A stretch of DNA of 64,000 nt from Lactococcus protaetiae (GTDB lineage: Bacteria; Bacillota; Bacilli; Lactobacillales; Streptococcaceae): positions 1,364,001 to 1,428,000 of the forward strand of contig NZ_CP041356.1 in assembly GCF_006965445.1 (NCBI RefSeq), in the 5' to 3' direction. Below are positions 49,351 to 58,857 of this stretch, piece by piece. The position numbers and the translations under genes are program-made. The notes under the pieces are model-generated. The model did no database searches and had not been told where the DNA came from. It saw nothing but the letters and a program-made list of their open reading frames with translations. Every line of letters begins with the position of its first letter. Position 1 is the stretch's first letter.

Positions 49351-49437
49351 TGAAGTCAAGACTTATTCAGTGGGAGTTTCAACTCGCCACTGAATTTAGT
49401 CGGACGAAATTCAAAGCAGCACTTGCTTTGATAAAAA
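49350..49437 (+). repeat. Mosaic intergenic element 22 (type B, short)
   Basis: ATGAAGTCAAGACTTATTCAG to AGCACTTGCTTTGATAAAA, sharing one base with the glpF stop codon. It is the last copy in the window. Confidence 0.88.
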
Positions 49438-49446
49438 ACTAGTAAG

Positions 49447-49492
49447 AATAACAAAAAAACCAGTTCTAAAAGAATTGGTTTTTTTGTTATTC
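49447..49492. terminator. Bidirectional terminator between glpF and the TetR gene
   Basis: AATAACAAAAAAACCA pairs with TGGTTTTTTTGTTATT around a short inner stem; the genes converge on it. Confidence 0.9.
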
Positions 49493-50073
49493 TAATGTCC
49501 AATCCCCTTATAAATCAAATCATACATAGAAATTTTCATAAGATATAAAAATTTAGGTTTAAAAACACTAGGTTCAACAGGAACGTCAGAGCTTAACCAA
49601 AGAGACAAAAGAGCATAGATATAAGTATTGTAAAATCTAACAAGCTCTTTTGCCGTAAATATTGGAGCAAGCCTATGTTCTTTAACCAATCGCTCATAAC
49701 GATCTCCCAGCCAAGAAAATGAAAGCTCTACAGTCTGAGAAGCAGGCTTGAATGGCAAATCAGAAGTATAAATGATGTGTGCTTCATCTCGGTGCTCCCA
49801 CATTACAGACAATAAAATATCAGCAAATATTTCCAGTGGTAGTTCATCAGGTTGATGTCTAAAAATTTGATTATTAATTTCCTGAACAATATTACCATTG
49901 ATATAGTCAACGATACCTTTTATTCCCTCGTTATTAAAATTTCTTTGAATAGTATTTCTTGTGATATTTGAACGACGTGAAACTTCCTCAATAGTAAGAC
50001 TACCATGTTGCGCTGCTATTTCCAGTAAAGTACGAACAATAATTTTTTTAGTATCTTTAGTCATTATAAACAT
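49492..50073 (-). CDS. TetR-family transcriptional regulator
   Basis: A 193-residue repressor with an N-terminal helix-turn-helix (TIEEVSRRSNITRNTIQRNFNNEGIKGIVDYI, about 27-58) and an unassigned ligand domain. It is divergent from the pilus locus and may control it, since the 350-base AT-rich gap is shared. ATG at 50073 is used; ATG at 50064 is an alternative. Confidence 0.85.
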   Translation of the reverse strand: MFIMTKDTKKIIVRTLLEIAAQHGSLTIEEVSRRSNITRNTIQRNFNNEGIKGIVDYINGNIVQEINNQIFRHQPDELPLEIFADILLSVMWEHRDEAHIIYTSDLPFKPASQTVELSFSWLGDRYERLVKEHRLAPIFTAKELVRFYNTYIYALLSLWLSSDVPVEPSVFKPKFLYLMKISMYDLIYKGIGH

Positions 50074-50423
50074 ATTCTTTCAAAAATGAATTAGCTAATC
50101 TATAGCTGATAAGATTATATCAAAAAATATGAATTATTTCCTTTTGTTTACGATTATATTTTTGACTATTATAGGTAAAAATAGAGTAAAATTTTTATTT
50201 TAATAGGATAAATTAGCTGTTTTTTACTTTATTATTAATCAAAATAATCTATTATTTAATACGGCTTTTACTGAATCTAATTAATATTTTGTGTAAAAAA
50301 CAAGTAAAATAGATTTTTATTATATAATAAAAGACTATTTCGATTATCTTTTAACAATTGCAAAAAATAGAATATTTTTGTAAACTAATCGTAAAGAATG
50401 GTTTGTATAAAAAGGAGAAGAAT
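50074..50423. other. AT-rich intergenic region between the TetR gene and the pilus locus
   Basis: Very AT-rich. It must carry the divergent promoters, but several TATAAT-like words make assignment unreliable. AAGGAG (50412-50417) is the ribosome binding site of the pilin gene. No repeat elements are present. Confidence 0.5.
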
Positions 50424-52475
50424 ATGAAATTACCCACAGTTAAGTCACTTAACCGTAACGTTGCGCTGTCATGTGTAACTTTATTGACGATAACGACTCT
50501 AGGAGGTGTGTTACTGACTACAACGGCAGCTTTTGCTGCTTCATCGGGTGAGATAATTATTAATGCTCAGTCTGCTGCACCACAAATGACCAATGATGGA
50601 ACACAAACAGGGAATACTAATATCGGTCAAACCTCTGGTGCGGGAGGACAGGGAAACACTTCTGGTACAACCAATGATGGTTCTGACCAAAGTGCATTGG
50701 ACGCAAATAGCACAATGGCAAATGTTACTTTCTCCGCTACCCCCATCACACCAGATACAGCAAATGGTAAGACAGCAGCAAATATGGTTGCACCAACGAT
50801 AGCTTCGGATGGGACAACCTCAACTACTGGTGCAGGATATGTTATCAATAATTCAGTGAATAGCGGCGTCCCTTATGATGCCACTACAAATAGTAATGGA
50901 GTTGCTACATTGAGCAGCTTACCTAATGGCTATTATCTTGTTCAACAAGAAACAAAAGTTGGTGGTGTATATGAGATCCAACCTTTTATTGTGAATGTAG
51001 ATGGAAACACAGGAAGTGCTACGAGCCCTACAAGTCCAGGAGCAGTCACAAATGTTTATCCGAAACTCGACCTCACAACAACAATGAATACTCAAAATAC
51101 AGCAGTCACAAATGCTGAGGATGCTGTAACAAATACACTGAATAACAATACAGCTACACCAAACGATTTAAGTCCAGCTACAAGCGCTAAAGCCGGTGCA
51201 TTGAATACACCAACATCCAATCAATCAGATTTGACAGATTTAAGTGTATCTGATACTGGTAATACCACAACAGCAGCGGGCGGGAACCAAGTTTCTTTTA
51301 ACTTAAACACAAGTTTTGATGCATCACAAGTAACAAATGCAGCAGACGGTTCAACAACATCTACTTCATATACTGATTCATCAGGGAATAGCTATATTAC
51401 AGGAAGTTATAGTATTACAGATATTCTTCCTACAGATTCATCTACAAAACAACAACTTGCGACACTTAATAATAATTTGACTGGAGATGTGACAGATGAT
51501 GTAACTATCCCATCTATTGTTCTCACAACTGGCGATGATGCTGGAAAAGATTTATTATTATCCTTGAAAGCCAATACAGATTATACAGCAACATCAACAG
51601 ATGGTAAAACAATAACGATTGCTTTAACTTCACAAGGTCAAGTTGATATTGCTAATCAGATTGCAGCAGCAACAGGAACACCAGTGGGACAAGTTTCAGG
51701 AACGCTCAATATTCAAGTTGCTACAACGGTTCCCACAACTGCAGTGGGGTCAGCGATGAACCTAGTAACAACAAATGTTACTAATGCTTTTGGTACCACT
51801 CTAACGACAGGGAGTGCGGGAAATACTACAGCATCTTCAACGTTAAATGTTGGTGGATTGGATATTGAAAAGGTGGATACTGATAATTCACCAATTAAAA
51901 ACGTAACCAATGGCGCAACTTTCGTCTTGATTAATGCAGCGAGCTGGGCAGACGCACAAAAATTAGTAAGAGATAATGCAGCATCATTTGATAATACGAT
52001 TCCGATGAAACAAATCACAGATAGCAGTACTGGAGCCGCTCTTGTTTTAGGAAATAGCTCAGGAGCAGTAGATGCAAGCGGAGCAACGATGACACCAGTT
52101 TCTGCGGTATCCAGTACAACAGATGGGACTCTTTCTTTCACAGGTTTAGATTTGTCAGGTAGCGGTAATTCATCAAAAACAACACAAGGGCAATCCAACA
52201 CAGGAGCCTCAGGGAATTATTATGCAGTTGAAGTAAAAGCTCCAACGGGCTATCAACTTCCAAACCCTAGTACAGGCGCTAATGTTTTCGGGCCTACAAA
52301 TAGTATGAATGTCAGCACAAATCCTGTGCAAAATCTCATACAAAATAGTAAACCTTTTGCACTTCCATTTACAGGGGGAAAAGGAATTATTGGTGTTATC
52401 ATTCTCGCCGGAACGCTTACCGTAGGAGGTGTGGTTATTCGCAAACGTCACGGAGATAAAGTGAGTGAATTTTAA
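50424..52475 (+). CDS. Major pilin-like LPXTG protein (SpaA type)
   Basis: A 683-residue secreted protein, Thr/Ser/Asn-rich. The signal peptide ends near TTAAFAASSG. A Cna-B-like domain has an E-box-like YYLVQQET. The pilin motif VYPK (Lys214) gives the lysine used by class C sortase for polymerisation. A second E-box-like YYAVEVKAPTGYQLP precedes the sorting signal LPFTG (647-651), a hydrophobic segment and RKRHGDK. ATG at 50424 is placed by AAAGGAGAAG; an upstream in-frame ATG at 50358 has none. It is followed by a sortase gene and a second LPXTG protein, together a minimal pilus operon. Confidence 0.85.
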   Translation: MKLPTVKSLNRNVALSCVTLLTITTLGGVLLTTTAAFAASSGEIIINAQSAAPQMTNDGTQTGNTNIGQTSGAGGQGNTSGTTNDGSDQSALDANSTMANVTFSATPITPDTANGKTAANMVAPTIASDGTTSTTGAGYVINNSVNSGVPYDATTNSNGVATLSSLPNGYYLVQQETKVGGVYEIQPFIVNVDGNTGSATSPTSPGAVTNVYPKLDLTTTMNTQNTAVTNAEDAVTNTLNNNTATPNDLSPATSAKAGALNTPTSNQSDLTDLSVSDTGNTTTAAGGNQVSFNLNTSFDASQVTNAADGSTTSTSYTDSSGNSYITGSYSITDILPTDSSTKQQLATLNNNLTGDVTDDVTIPSIVLTTGDDAGKDLLLSLKANTDYTATSTDGKTITIALTSQGQVDIANQIAAATGTPVGQVSGTLNIQVATTVPTTAVGSAMNLVTTNVTNAFGTTLTTGSAGNTTASSTLNVGGLDIEKVDTDNSPIKNVTNGATFVLINAASWADAQKLVRDNAASFDNTIPMKQITDSSTGAALVLGNSSGAVDASGATMTPVSAVSSTTDGTLSFTGLDLSGSGNSSKTTQGQSNTGASGNYYAVEVKAPTGYQLPNPSTGANVFGPTNSMNVSTNPVQNLIQNSKPFALPFTGGKGIIGVIILAGTLTVGGVVIRKRHGDKVSEF

Positions 52476-52539
52476 GCTGATATTGATGTTCTAAAAGAAC
52501 TTAAAGATAAATAAATAGATAATGAAGGAGGTTCACTTA

Positions 52540-53793
52540 ATGGCGAAAAGGAAAGAAAAAAACGCCAAAAAGAGAACCTCTTTTCGTAATATAGTAAGCA
52601 CGATTCTGTTTTTCTTAGCGATTATAGTATTATTTTATCCGATTGTGTCAAACTATCTTACTGGAAAGCAGATGACTCAGTCCATTCAAAACTATAAAAA
52701 AACTTATTATAATGAATCAAAAGAAAAGCAAGAACAACAACTTTCTTATGCCAAAAAATATAATGAATATATCTATGATAAGGCAAATCTAATCCCTTGG
52801 AGTGGGCAGATTCCACAATATAATCAAGCGCTAGAAGTGGATAAAACAGGGATGATGGGTTATCTTAGCATACCACAGATTAAACTAAAAAACCTTCCTA
52901 TCTATCATGGTGCTACCGAGGAAATTCTTGCAGGAGGCATTGGACATTTACCTCAAACTTCACTTCCAATTGGTGGAAAAAGCACTCACGCAGTACTCCC
53001 AGCTCACTCAGGGAGAGTAAACGATTCACTATTCACTGATTTGGATAAACTTAAACTTGGTGATGTGTTCTATATTCACGTATTAAATCAAAATTTGAAA
53101 TATCAGATTGATAATATAAAAATTGTTAAGCCCAATCAGATTTCTAGTCTTAGTATTGTAAAAGGGAAAGATTTAGTAACTCTAGTAACATGTTATCCGA
53201 CAGGGATTAATAATGAAAGACTCCTAGTGACAGGACAACGTGTCCCTTATAGTGAAAAAATCCCTAATGAAAGTATTCAACGCAATAAATATGGATACGA
53301 TTTTTGGGTCATTTTATTTTCGGCGCTTTTAGCAATTCTTGGATTAAGTTATCTTATTTATTGGCTTTTAGATATGATATTACTTTCATTAGGGCATTTA
53401 GGAAGACTTTGGGTACCCAAAATACATTTGAATGCTGCACTGATTTATCATGGTAAAAGAGTAAGGAGAGCAAATAGTAGAATTGATCATATCGAAATCT
53501 TATCGCTTCATCGCCAAGAACCAATAGTTCTACCCGAACACACAGGTAAAGTAGTGATGAATTCTGTGGAGGCGATAGAAACATTATCTGTCGGAGACCA
53601 ATTTTACATTCGTAGACTTCTTCGGAAGAAAAACTTCCAAATCGTAAATATCCAAAAGCAAAGTAATAAAGTGAGAGTAGTACCTCTACATAGAGCAAAT
53701 ATTATAACCTTGAGTAGCTCATTTGACTCTGAATATTGTGTACTTATCACAGGTAAGATGCTGAAGAAAACTAAGACTAAAACTAATAGATAA
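52540..53793 (+). CDS. Class C sortase with a second, degenerate sortase-like C-terminal domain
   Basis: The enzyme polymerises pilins and has 417 residues, longer than the usual 260-310. Residues 1-40 are a membrane anchor. The sortase core has His156 (LPAHSGR), Cys218 (TLVTCYPTG) and Arg227. A hydrophobic segment follows at about 255-290. The last 110 residues repeat the core pattern: LPEHTGK (His334), LSVGDQFYIRRL matching LKLGDVFYIHVL, and ITLSSSFDSEYCVLITGK matching VTLVTCYPTGINNERLLVTGQ. There, Ser394 stands at the Cys position and Cys at the Arg position. ATG at 52540 is chosen for its GAAGGAGG. Confidence 0.87.
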   Translation: MAKRKEKNAKKRTSFRNIVSTILFFLAIIVLFYPIVSNYLTGKQMTQSIQNYKKTYYNESKEKQEQQLSYAKKYNEYIYDKANLIPWSGQIPQYNQALEVDKTGMMGYLSIPQIKLKNLPIYHGATEEILAGGIGHLPQTSLPIGGKSTHAVLPAHSGRVNDSLFTDLDKLKLGDVFYIHVLNQNLKYQIDNIKIVKPNQISSLSIVKGKDLVTLVTCYPTGINNERLLVTGQRVPYSEKIPNESIQRNKYGYDFWVILFSALLAILGLSYLIYWLLDMILLSLGHLGRLWVPKIHLNAALIYHGKRVRRANSRIDHIEILSLHRQEPIVLPEHTGKVVMNSVEAIETLSVGDQFYIRRLLRKKNFQIVNIQKQSNKVRVVPLHRANIITLSSSFDSEYCVLITGKMLKKTKTKTNR

Positions 53794-53816
53794 AAGATCA
53801 AAAAGGAAGAAAGGTA

Positions 53817-54518
53817 ATGCAAAAATTAAAATTCATTGTGGCAACTTCTATTTTCCTTTTATTGGTTTTAGGGGTAACGCCATCTGTACTAGCAGATAGT
53901 AGTCATACTCAACAACTCATCATTATTAAGTATGGTCTCTCCCAAGGAGCAACAGGATTTTGTAAAAAAGATACTCAAAATAGTGGATTGAAGATTAATA
54001 ATATTCCAACAGACAACTTTAATAATGAGTTATCTCCCGTGGCGGACATTCATTATCGTATTCAACAGATTTTTCCAAAAATAAACGATTTTACAAAGAT
54101 TTCTCTGAAAAAGCCAGAAACTTATGCAAGAAAAGGTAAAATTTTTGAAATAAAAACTAATATAACAGGTGTCGCTAATATAAAATTATCTGATGGTTTT
54201 TATATCGTAGAAGAACTTCCTAATCCAACTCAACATCTAAATGCCCCAGCTCAACCTTTCCTTATTGATTTGCCTATCTGGGATTCGGAGAAAACTGAGT
54301 TGAACAAGGTCTATATTTATCCAAAATCAAGCGTAGATCTCCCTTTAAGAAATCCTTCTTCACAAATAAAAAATACTACAAAAGAAAAAGGTACTTTACC
54401 AAAAACAGGAGAGGTGCAGGATACATTAGCTTGTATTATAGGATTAGGTTTATTTGGACTTGCTTTTCTATTGAAAAAAGAAAATAAGGATAAGGTAAGA
54501 ATCATTGAAAATAGTTAA
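53817..54518 (+). CDS. Second pilin-like LPXTG protein
   Basis: A 233-residue secreted protein with signal peptide (MQKLKFIVATSIFLLLVLGVTPSVLA), a SpaA/Cna-B-like domain ending in YIVEELPNP (E-box), the motif VYIYPKSS that resembles a pilin motif, and sorting signal LPKTG (near residue 197) with a membrane segment and charged tail. Probably a minor or basal pilin joined to the fibre by the neighbouring sortase. AAGGAAGAAAGG precedes ATG. Confidence 0.8.
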   Translation: MQKLKFIVATSIFLLLVLGVTPSVLADSSHTQQLIIIKYGLSQGATGFCKKDTQNSGLKINNIPTDNFNNELSPVADIHYRIQQIFPKINDFTKISLKKPETYARKGKIFEIKTNITGVANIKLSDGFYIVEELPNPTQHLNAPAQPFLIDLPIWDSEKTELNKVYIYPKSSVDLPLRNPSSQIKNTTKEKGTLPKTGEVQDTLACIIGLGLFGLAFLLKKENKDKVRIIENS

Positions 54519-54597
54519 AATAACCAGTATTTTTTAGAATTAAGGTTATAATGAAATAAGCGAGGTATTAACGAAAGAATAAATCCAAAATACATTC

Positions 54598-54626
54598 TTG
54601 AAAAATAGGTTAAATTAAAGTAAAAT
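54598..54626 (+). promoter_or_regulatory. Promoter of the exopolysaccharide operon
   Basis: TTGAAA (54598-54603) and TAAAAT (54621-54626) with a 17-base spacer, 67 bases before the first eps gene. No terminator with a clear stem was found between the second pilin and this promoter. Confidence 0.65.
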
Positions 54627-54693
54627 ACAATGGACAGAGTATTTAGAATTTATAATAAATAATAAATAATAATTTAAAAAAAGAGGGGAACTT

Positions 54694-55443
54694 ATGAAGG
54701 AGTCAAATGAGGGAGTTGTAGATTTAAGGGGGATTTTATCAATTTTCCGAAAACGATTGCTCATGATTATCATGAGTGTGGTAATTGTTGGATGTTTTGG
54801 AGCTGTTTATACGTTTTTTATTGCAAGTCCAGTATATACGGCCTCAACTCAGTTAGTAGCAAAGTTGCCAACTTCAGATAGTTCAAGTGTTTATGCAGGT
54901 CAAGTAACAGGAAATATTCAGATGGTTAATACAATCAATCAAGTTATTGTTAGTCCGGCAATTCTTGATAAGGTCAAAAACAACTTAAACCTCAACACTA
55001 GTCTTTTAGAGCATGTAACAGCAACAAATGCGACAAATTCCCAGGTTATTAATATAACGGTTAGATATAATAATCCCTATACGGCTCAGAAGATTGCCGA
55101 TGAAACAGCAAAAGTATTCAGTAGTAACGCTCAAAATATTTTGAATATTACAAATGTTAGTGTTTTAGCAGGGGCCACAGTCAATACCACACCAGTTAGT
55201 CCTAGGCCTTTACTTTATATTGGTATTTCTGTAATAATAGGTCTCATTTTGGGACTTGGTTTAGCACTTATTCGTGAGGCTTTCAATAATAAAATAGTTA
55301 CCGAACAAGATGTAGAGGTAATAGGTCTTACTCTACTTGGTACAACAGCATTTGCTAAAGCAAAAGATTTTAATAGTTCAAAGATTGCTCAAGCGGAGAA
55401 TACAAGAGCCCAAAATCCATCAAGAACGAGAAGAGGACGTTAG
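54694..55443 (+). CDS. epsA: Polysaccharide chain-length regulator / kinase activator (Wzd, EpsA type)
   Basis: A Wzz-domain membrane protein of 249 residues: VVDLRGILSIFRKRLLMIIMSVVIVG (first span), an extracellular loop, the proline-rich TTPVSPRPLLYIGISVIIGLILGLGLALIREAF second span, and a cytoplasmic tail that activates the partner kinase. It is first in a wzd-wze-wzh cassette as in lactococcal and streptococcal eps/cps loci. GAGGGGAA precedes ATG. Confidence 0.9.
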   Translation: MKESNEGVVDLRGILSIFRKRLLMIIMSVVIVGCFGAVYTFFIASPVYTASTQLVAKLPTSDSSSVYAGQVTGNIQMVNTINQVIVSPAILDKVKNNLNLNTSLLEHVTATNATNSQVINITVRYNNPYTAQKIADETAKVFSSNAQNILNITNVSVLAGATVNTTPVSPRPLLYIGISVIIGLILGLGLALIREAFNNKIVTEQDVEVIGLTLLGTTAFAKAKDFNSSKIAQAENTRAQNPSRTRRGR

Positions 55444-55479
55444 AGAAAATTTGAATCGTCAAAAATAGGGAGTAATCAC

Positions 55480-56169
55480 ATGTCAAAGAAAAAACTCGAA
55501 GTAGATAGTAACCGTCTAGTTATATCAAGTGTCAATCCACAGTCTCCAATTTCGGAGCAATATCGTACTATTCGTACAAATATCGAATTCATGATGGTTG
55601 ATAATAATCTTCGGACACTATTGGTCACCTCAGCAGAAGCAAGCGCAGGGAAGTCCACTCTTATTGCAAATTTAGCGGTAGTTTTTGCTCAACAAGGAAA
55701 AAAAGTCTTGTTGATTGATGCAGATTTACGTAAACCGACAACACATCTTACATTTAGAGTGGATAACAAAATAGGTCTGACGAACGTTCTAACCAGACAA
55801 GCGTCATTGGACACGGCACTGCAAGGAACTCGAATTGCAAAGAATCTGGCCATTCTTACCTCTGGTCCCATACCACCTAACCCTTCAGAATTATTGAGTT
55901 CTCAGATAATGAAAGATTTGATTGCTACGGCTAGTCGTAACTTTGATGTTGTTCTGGTAGATGCACCACCAGTGGTCAGTGTTACGGATGCACAAATACT
56001 CAGTCGTATTATTGATGGAGTTGTTGTTGCAGCATGTGCAAATCAAACTAAAAAAGAAGAATTATCTAGAGCTAAGAGGTTGCTTGAGCATGTTCAAGCT
56101 AATGTGCTTGGATGTGTACTTACTCAATATGAGTCAGAAGATACTGCCTATTATTACTATGGAGTATAG
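55480..56169 (+). CDS. epsB: Polysaccharide biosynthesis tyrosine kinase (Wze, EpsB type)
   Basis: A cytoplasmic BY-kinase of 229 residues. Walker A is SAEASAGKSTL (about 51-61), Walker A' KVLLIDADLRKPT, Walker B DVVLVDAPPVVSVTDA, and the autophosphorylated tyrosine cluster is the C-terminal YYYYGV. It works with the preceding gene and is dephosphorylated by the next. Confidence 0.94.
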   Translation: MSKKKLEVDSNRLVISSVNPQSPISEQYRTIRTNIEFMMVDNNLRTLLVTSAEASAGKSTLIANLAVVFAQQGKKVLLIDADLRKPTTHLTFRVDNKIGLTNVLTRQASLDTALQGTRIAKNLAILTSGPIPPNPSELLSSQIMKDLIATASRNFDVVLVDAPPVVSVTDAQILSRIIDGVVVAACANQTKKEELSRAKRLLEHVQANVLGCVLTQYESEDTAYYYYGV

Positions 56170-56186
56170 AAAATTAAGGAATCTTT

Positions 56187-56951
56187 ATGATTGATTTACA
56201 TTGTCATGTTTTACCTAATATCGATGATGGTGCAAAAACAGTAGAAGATACCCTGAAAATGCTTCAGGCTGCGATTGCAGAAGGAATCACAGTTATCACG
56301 GCGACACCACATCACAATCCTGAATATAATAATGAGCGTCAAATCATCTTAGAGAAAGTAAAAGAGATTGAGAAAATTATTACAAAAAATAATCTTCCTA
56401 TTCAACTTCTTGCTGGTCAAGAAGTTCGAATCTATGGTGATTTAGTCGCGGATTATAATGCGGGAAAACTTGTTACATCAGCGGATAGCACACGATATAT
56501 GCTCGTTGAATTCCCAAGCAATCATGTTCCTAAATATGCCGAACATCTTTTTTATGATATGGCATTACAAGGTTTACAACCTATTCTAGTACATCCTGAA
56601 AGAAATTCAGGAATAATAAATAATCCAGAATTACTTTATAATTTTGTAAATCAAGGTGTACTATCGCAAGTCACAGCTTCAAGTATCACTGGTCATTTTG
56701 GTAAAAAAATCCAGAAGTTAACTTTCCAAATGATTGAGAATAATCTTACGCATTTTGTAGCATCTGATGCACATAATATAACTTCAAGAGCATTCAAGAT
56801 GAAAGAAGCTTTTGAGATTATTAAAAATAAGTATGGACAAGCAGTCGCAGATGAATATAAGATAAATGCAGGTCGAGTGATTGAGGATAAAGTTATTTAT
56901 CCCGCCGTTCCTTCTAAAATAAAAAATAAAAGGTTTTTAGGATTGTTTTAG
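56187..56951 (+). CDS. epsC: Manganese-dependent protein-tyrosine phosphatase (Wzh/YwqE, EpsC type)
   Basis: A PHP-family phosphatase of 254 residues. Metal ligands are in MIDLHCHVLPNIDDG, TATPHHNPEY, LVHPERN and VASDAHN. It removes phosphate from the EpsB tyrosine cluster and so controls polymer synthesis. Positioned directly after the kinase gene. Confidence 0.94.
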   Translation: MIDLHCHVLPNIDDGAKTVEDTLKMLQAAIAEGITVITATPHHNPEYNNERQIILEKVKEIEKIITKNNLPIQLLAGQEVRIYGDLVADYNAGKLVTSADSTRYMLVEFPSNHVPKYAEHLFYDMALQGLQPILVHPERNSGIINNPELLYNFVNQGVLSQVTASSITGHFGKKIQKLTFQMIENNLTHFVASDAHNITSRAFKMKEAFEIIKNKYGQAVADEYKINAGRVIEDKVIYPAVPSKIKNKRFLGLF

Positions 56952-56984
56952 ACTATCGTCATTACAACAAATAAGGAGAAAAAA

Positions 56985-57686
56985 TTGGAGTTAAACATTC
57001 ATCACAGACCTCCTGATGAATATTCAAAGGATTTGCTTGTTAAAGATTTAATAGCCTTCAGGCCTTTTACGTATCGTGAGCTGTTTTTTAAGCGAATCAT
57101 AGATATTGTAGGTGGTATGGTTGGTAGTTTTCTCTTTTTAATTGTGGCAGTCATTCTATTTATGCCTTATCTTTTGTCCAACGAAAAAGATAAGGGGCCG
57201 ATGATATATAGGCAAAAAAGATATGGATATCATGGTGAAGTCTTTTATATTTTAAAATTTCGAACAATGATAATGAATGCTGAGGAGTATCTTAATACTC
57301 ACCCAGAAATCAATAAACTTTATCATGATAATGGAAACAAATTAGAGCGTGATCCGAGAGTCACAAAAATTGGAGCATTTATTAGAAACAAGTCCATTGA
57401 TGAACTTCCGCAATTTATAAATGTTTTAAAAGGAGATATGAGTTTAGTAGGTCCAAGACCAATTCTCCTTTTTGAGGCAGAAGAGTATGGTGAAAAACTT
57501 CCCTATCTCCTTGCCTGTAAACCAGGAATTACGGGCTATTGGACAACGCATGGTCGGAGTAAAATTCTTTTTCCAGAACGAGCAGACTTAGAACTCCACT
57601 ATTTGAAGATTCATGGTTTTCGAATAGATTTATCTATAATCTTAATGACAATTTATCAGGCAATTCATGGAGCAGATGCCTATTGA
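56985..57686 (+). CDS. epsD: Undecaprenyl-phosphate sugar phosphotransferase (priming enzyme, EpsD type)
   Basis: A bacterial sugar transferase of 233 residues that loads the first sugar 1-phosphate on the lipid carrier. One N-terminal membrane helix (MVGSFLFLIVAVILFMPYLL) and the catalytic domain with GPMIYRQKRYGYHGEVFYILKFRTM, DELPQFINVLKGDMSLVGPRP and PGITGYW. The start is TTG at 56985 with AAGGAG upstream. Donor (UDP-glucose or UDP-galactose) is not resolvable by eye. Confidence 0.92.
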   Translation: MELNIHHRPPDEYSKDLLVKDLIAFRPFTYRELFFKRIIDIVGGMVGSFLFLIVAVILFMPYLLSNEKDKGPMIYRQKRYGYHGEVFYILKFRTMIMNAEEYLNTHPEINKLYHDNGNKLERDPRVTKIGAFIRNKSIDELPQFINVLKGDMSLVGPRPILLFEAEEYGEKLPYLLACKPGITGYWTTHGRSKILFPERADLELHYLKIHGFRIDLSIILMTIYQAIHGADAY

Positions 57687-57714
57687 GTTCAATCAAGGCT
57701 CATCGGAAGAAAAT

Positions 57715-58845
57715 ATGAATAAAAAAAATTTAGTAATTATCATACAGTCAGAAATAGCTGGTGCGAGTAAATATGTACGTGATTTAGTAGAGAACTTAGA
57801 CGAGGCGATTTTTCAAATCAATCTTATATATAATCCTAAATTTGCTGATTCTGCATTTATTAAAAGTATTTTTTTAAATAAACATGTTGTATATATTCCG
57901 ATAGAAGAAATGACTAGAGAAATTAATTTAAAAAAAGATTTATCAGCTTTTCGTAAAATTAATCAGTGGATGAGGGAAAATAAGCCTGATATCGTTTATT
58001 GTTTGTCTTCAAAGGCAGGAGTTCTTGGGCGTTTAGCGGCTAAAAGAAATAAAATTAATAGAGTTTATTATAATCCTTTGGCTTATTCGTTTATGTCAAA
58101 GGGTGAATTTTCTAAAAAACAAAAGTATCTATTCATTACAATAGAAAAATTCCTGAGTAGGTATGCAACGACAAAAACAATTGTAGAATCAGAAGGAGAA
58201 AAAGAAGCGGCAATCAGTGTTGGGCTAGATAGGGAAGATAAGTTTTTAATTATTAAAAATGCAATGAAAGATATGTCACTTCCAAATAAAGAAAAAATCC
58301 GACAGAAAGAAAACTTCCCGATAAATGCTTATATTATTGGGACTATTAGTAGATTATCAGAACAAAAAAATCCCATTTTATTTATGGACATAGCAGTAAA
58401 GTTATTAAAAAAATATCCAGATATACATTTTGTTTGGATTGGAGATGGACCACTAGAAGATGAAGTTAAAAATTATGCTAAACGCTTAGGAATTGACTCT
58501 TATATTTCGTTTTTAGGTTATCGAGATGATTCTGCCATACTTGCGGCATCTTTTGATGCCTATATGTCAACTTCATTGTATGAAGGATTACCTTATTCAT
58601 TAATGGAATCAATAAGAGTTGGTGTACCATTGTTTGTCAGTAATGTGATTGGTAACAATGAAGTAGTCTTACCTAATAAAAATGGACATCTTTTCGAGTT
58701 GGGGAGCCAAAATATTGAGGAAGACTTTTCCAAATTTAAAGCATGGCAACAAAAAAATTCTGATGAAAACATTAGACAAACATTTCTTGACAATTTTTCA
58801 ATGGATAAATTTATTGAAAAAACAACGCAAGAACTATTAAAATGA
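57715..58845 (+). CDS. Glycosyltransferase family 4
   Basis: A GT-B enzyme of 376 residues: ASKYVRDLVENLDEAIFQ near the N-terminus, IGTISRLSEQKNPILFMDIA, FVWIGDGPLEDEVKNYAKRLG, and the EX7E-like ASFDAYMSTSLYEGLPYSLMESIRVGVPLF. ATG at 57715 (GGAAGAAAA upstream) follows the priming gene by 28 bases; an overlapping in-frame start at 57667 is less likely. It adds a sugar to the lipid-linked repeat unit. Confidence 0.9.
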   Translation: MNKKNLVIIIQSEIAGASKYVRDLVENLDEAIFQINLIYNPKFADSAFIKSIFLNKHVVYIPIEEMTREINLKKDLSAFRKINQWMRENKPDIVYCLSSKAGVLGRLAAKRNKINRVYYNPLAYSFMSKGEFSKKQKYLFITIEKFLSRYATTKTIVESEGEKEAAISVGLDREDKFLIIKNAMKDMSLPNKEKIRQKENFPINAYIIGTISRLSEQKNPILFMDIAVKLLKKYPDIHFVWIGDGPLEDEVKNYAKRLGIDSYISFLGYRDDSAILAASFDAYMSTSLYEGLPYSLMESIRVGVPLFVSNVIGNNEVVLPNKNGHLFELGSQNIEEDFSKFKAWQQKNSDENIRQTFLDNFSMDKFIEKTTQELLK

Positions 58846-58857
58846 AAGAAATAAAAA

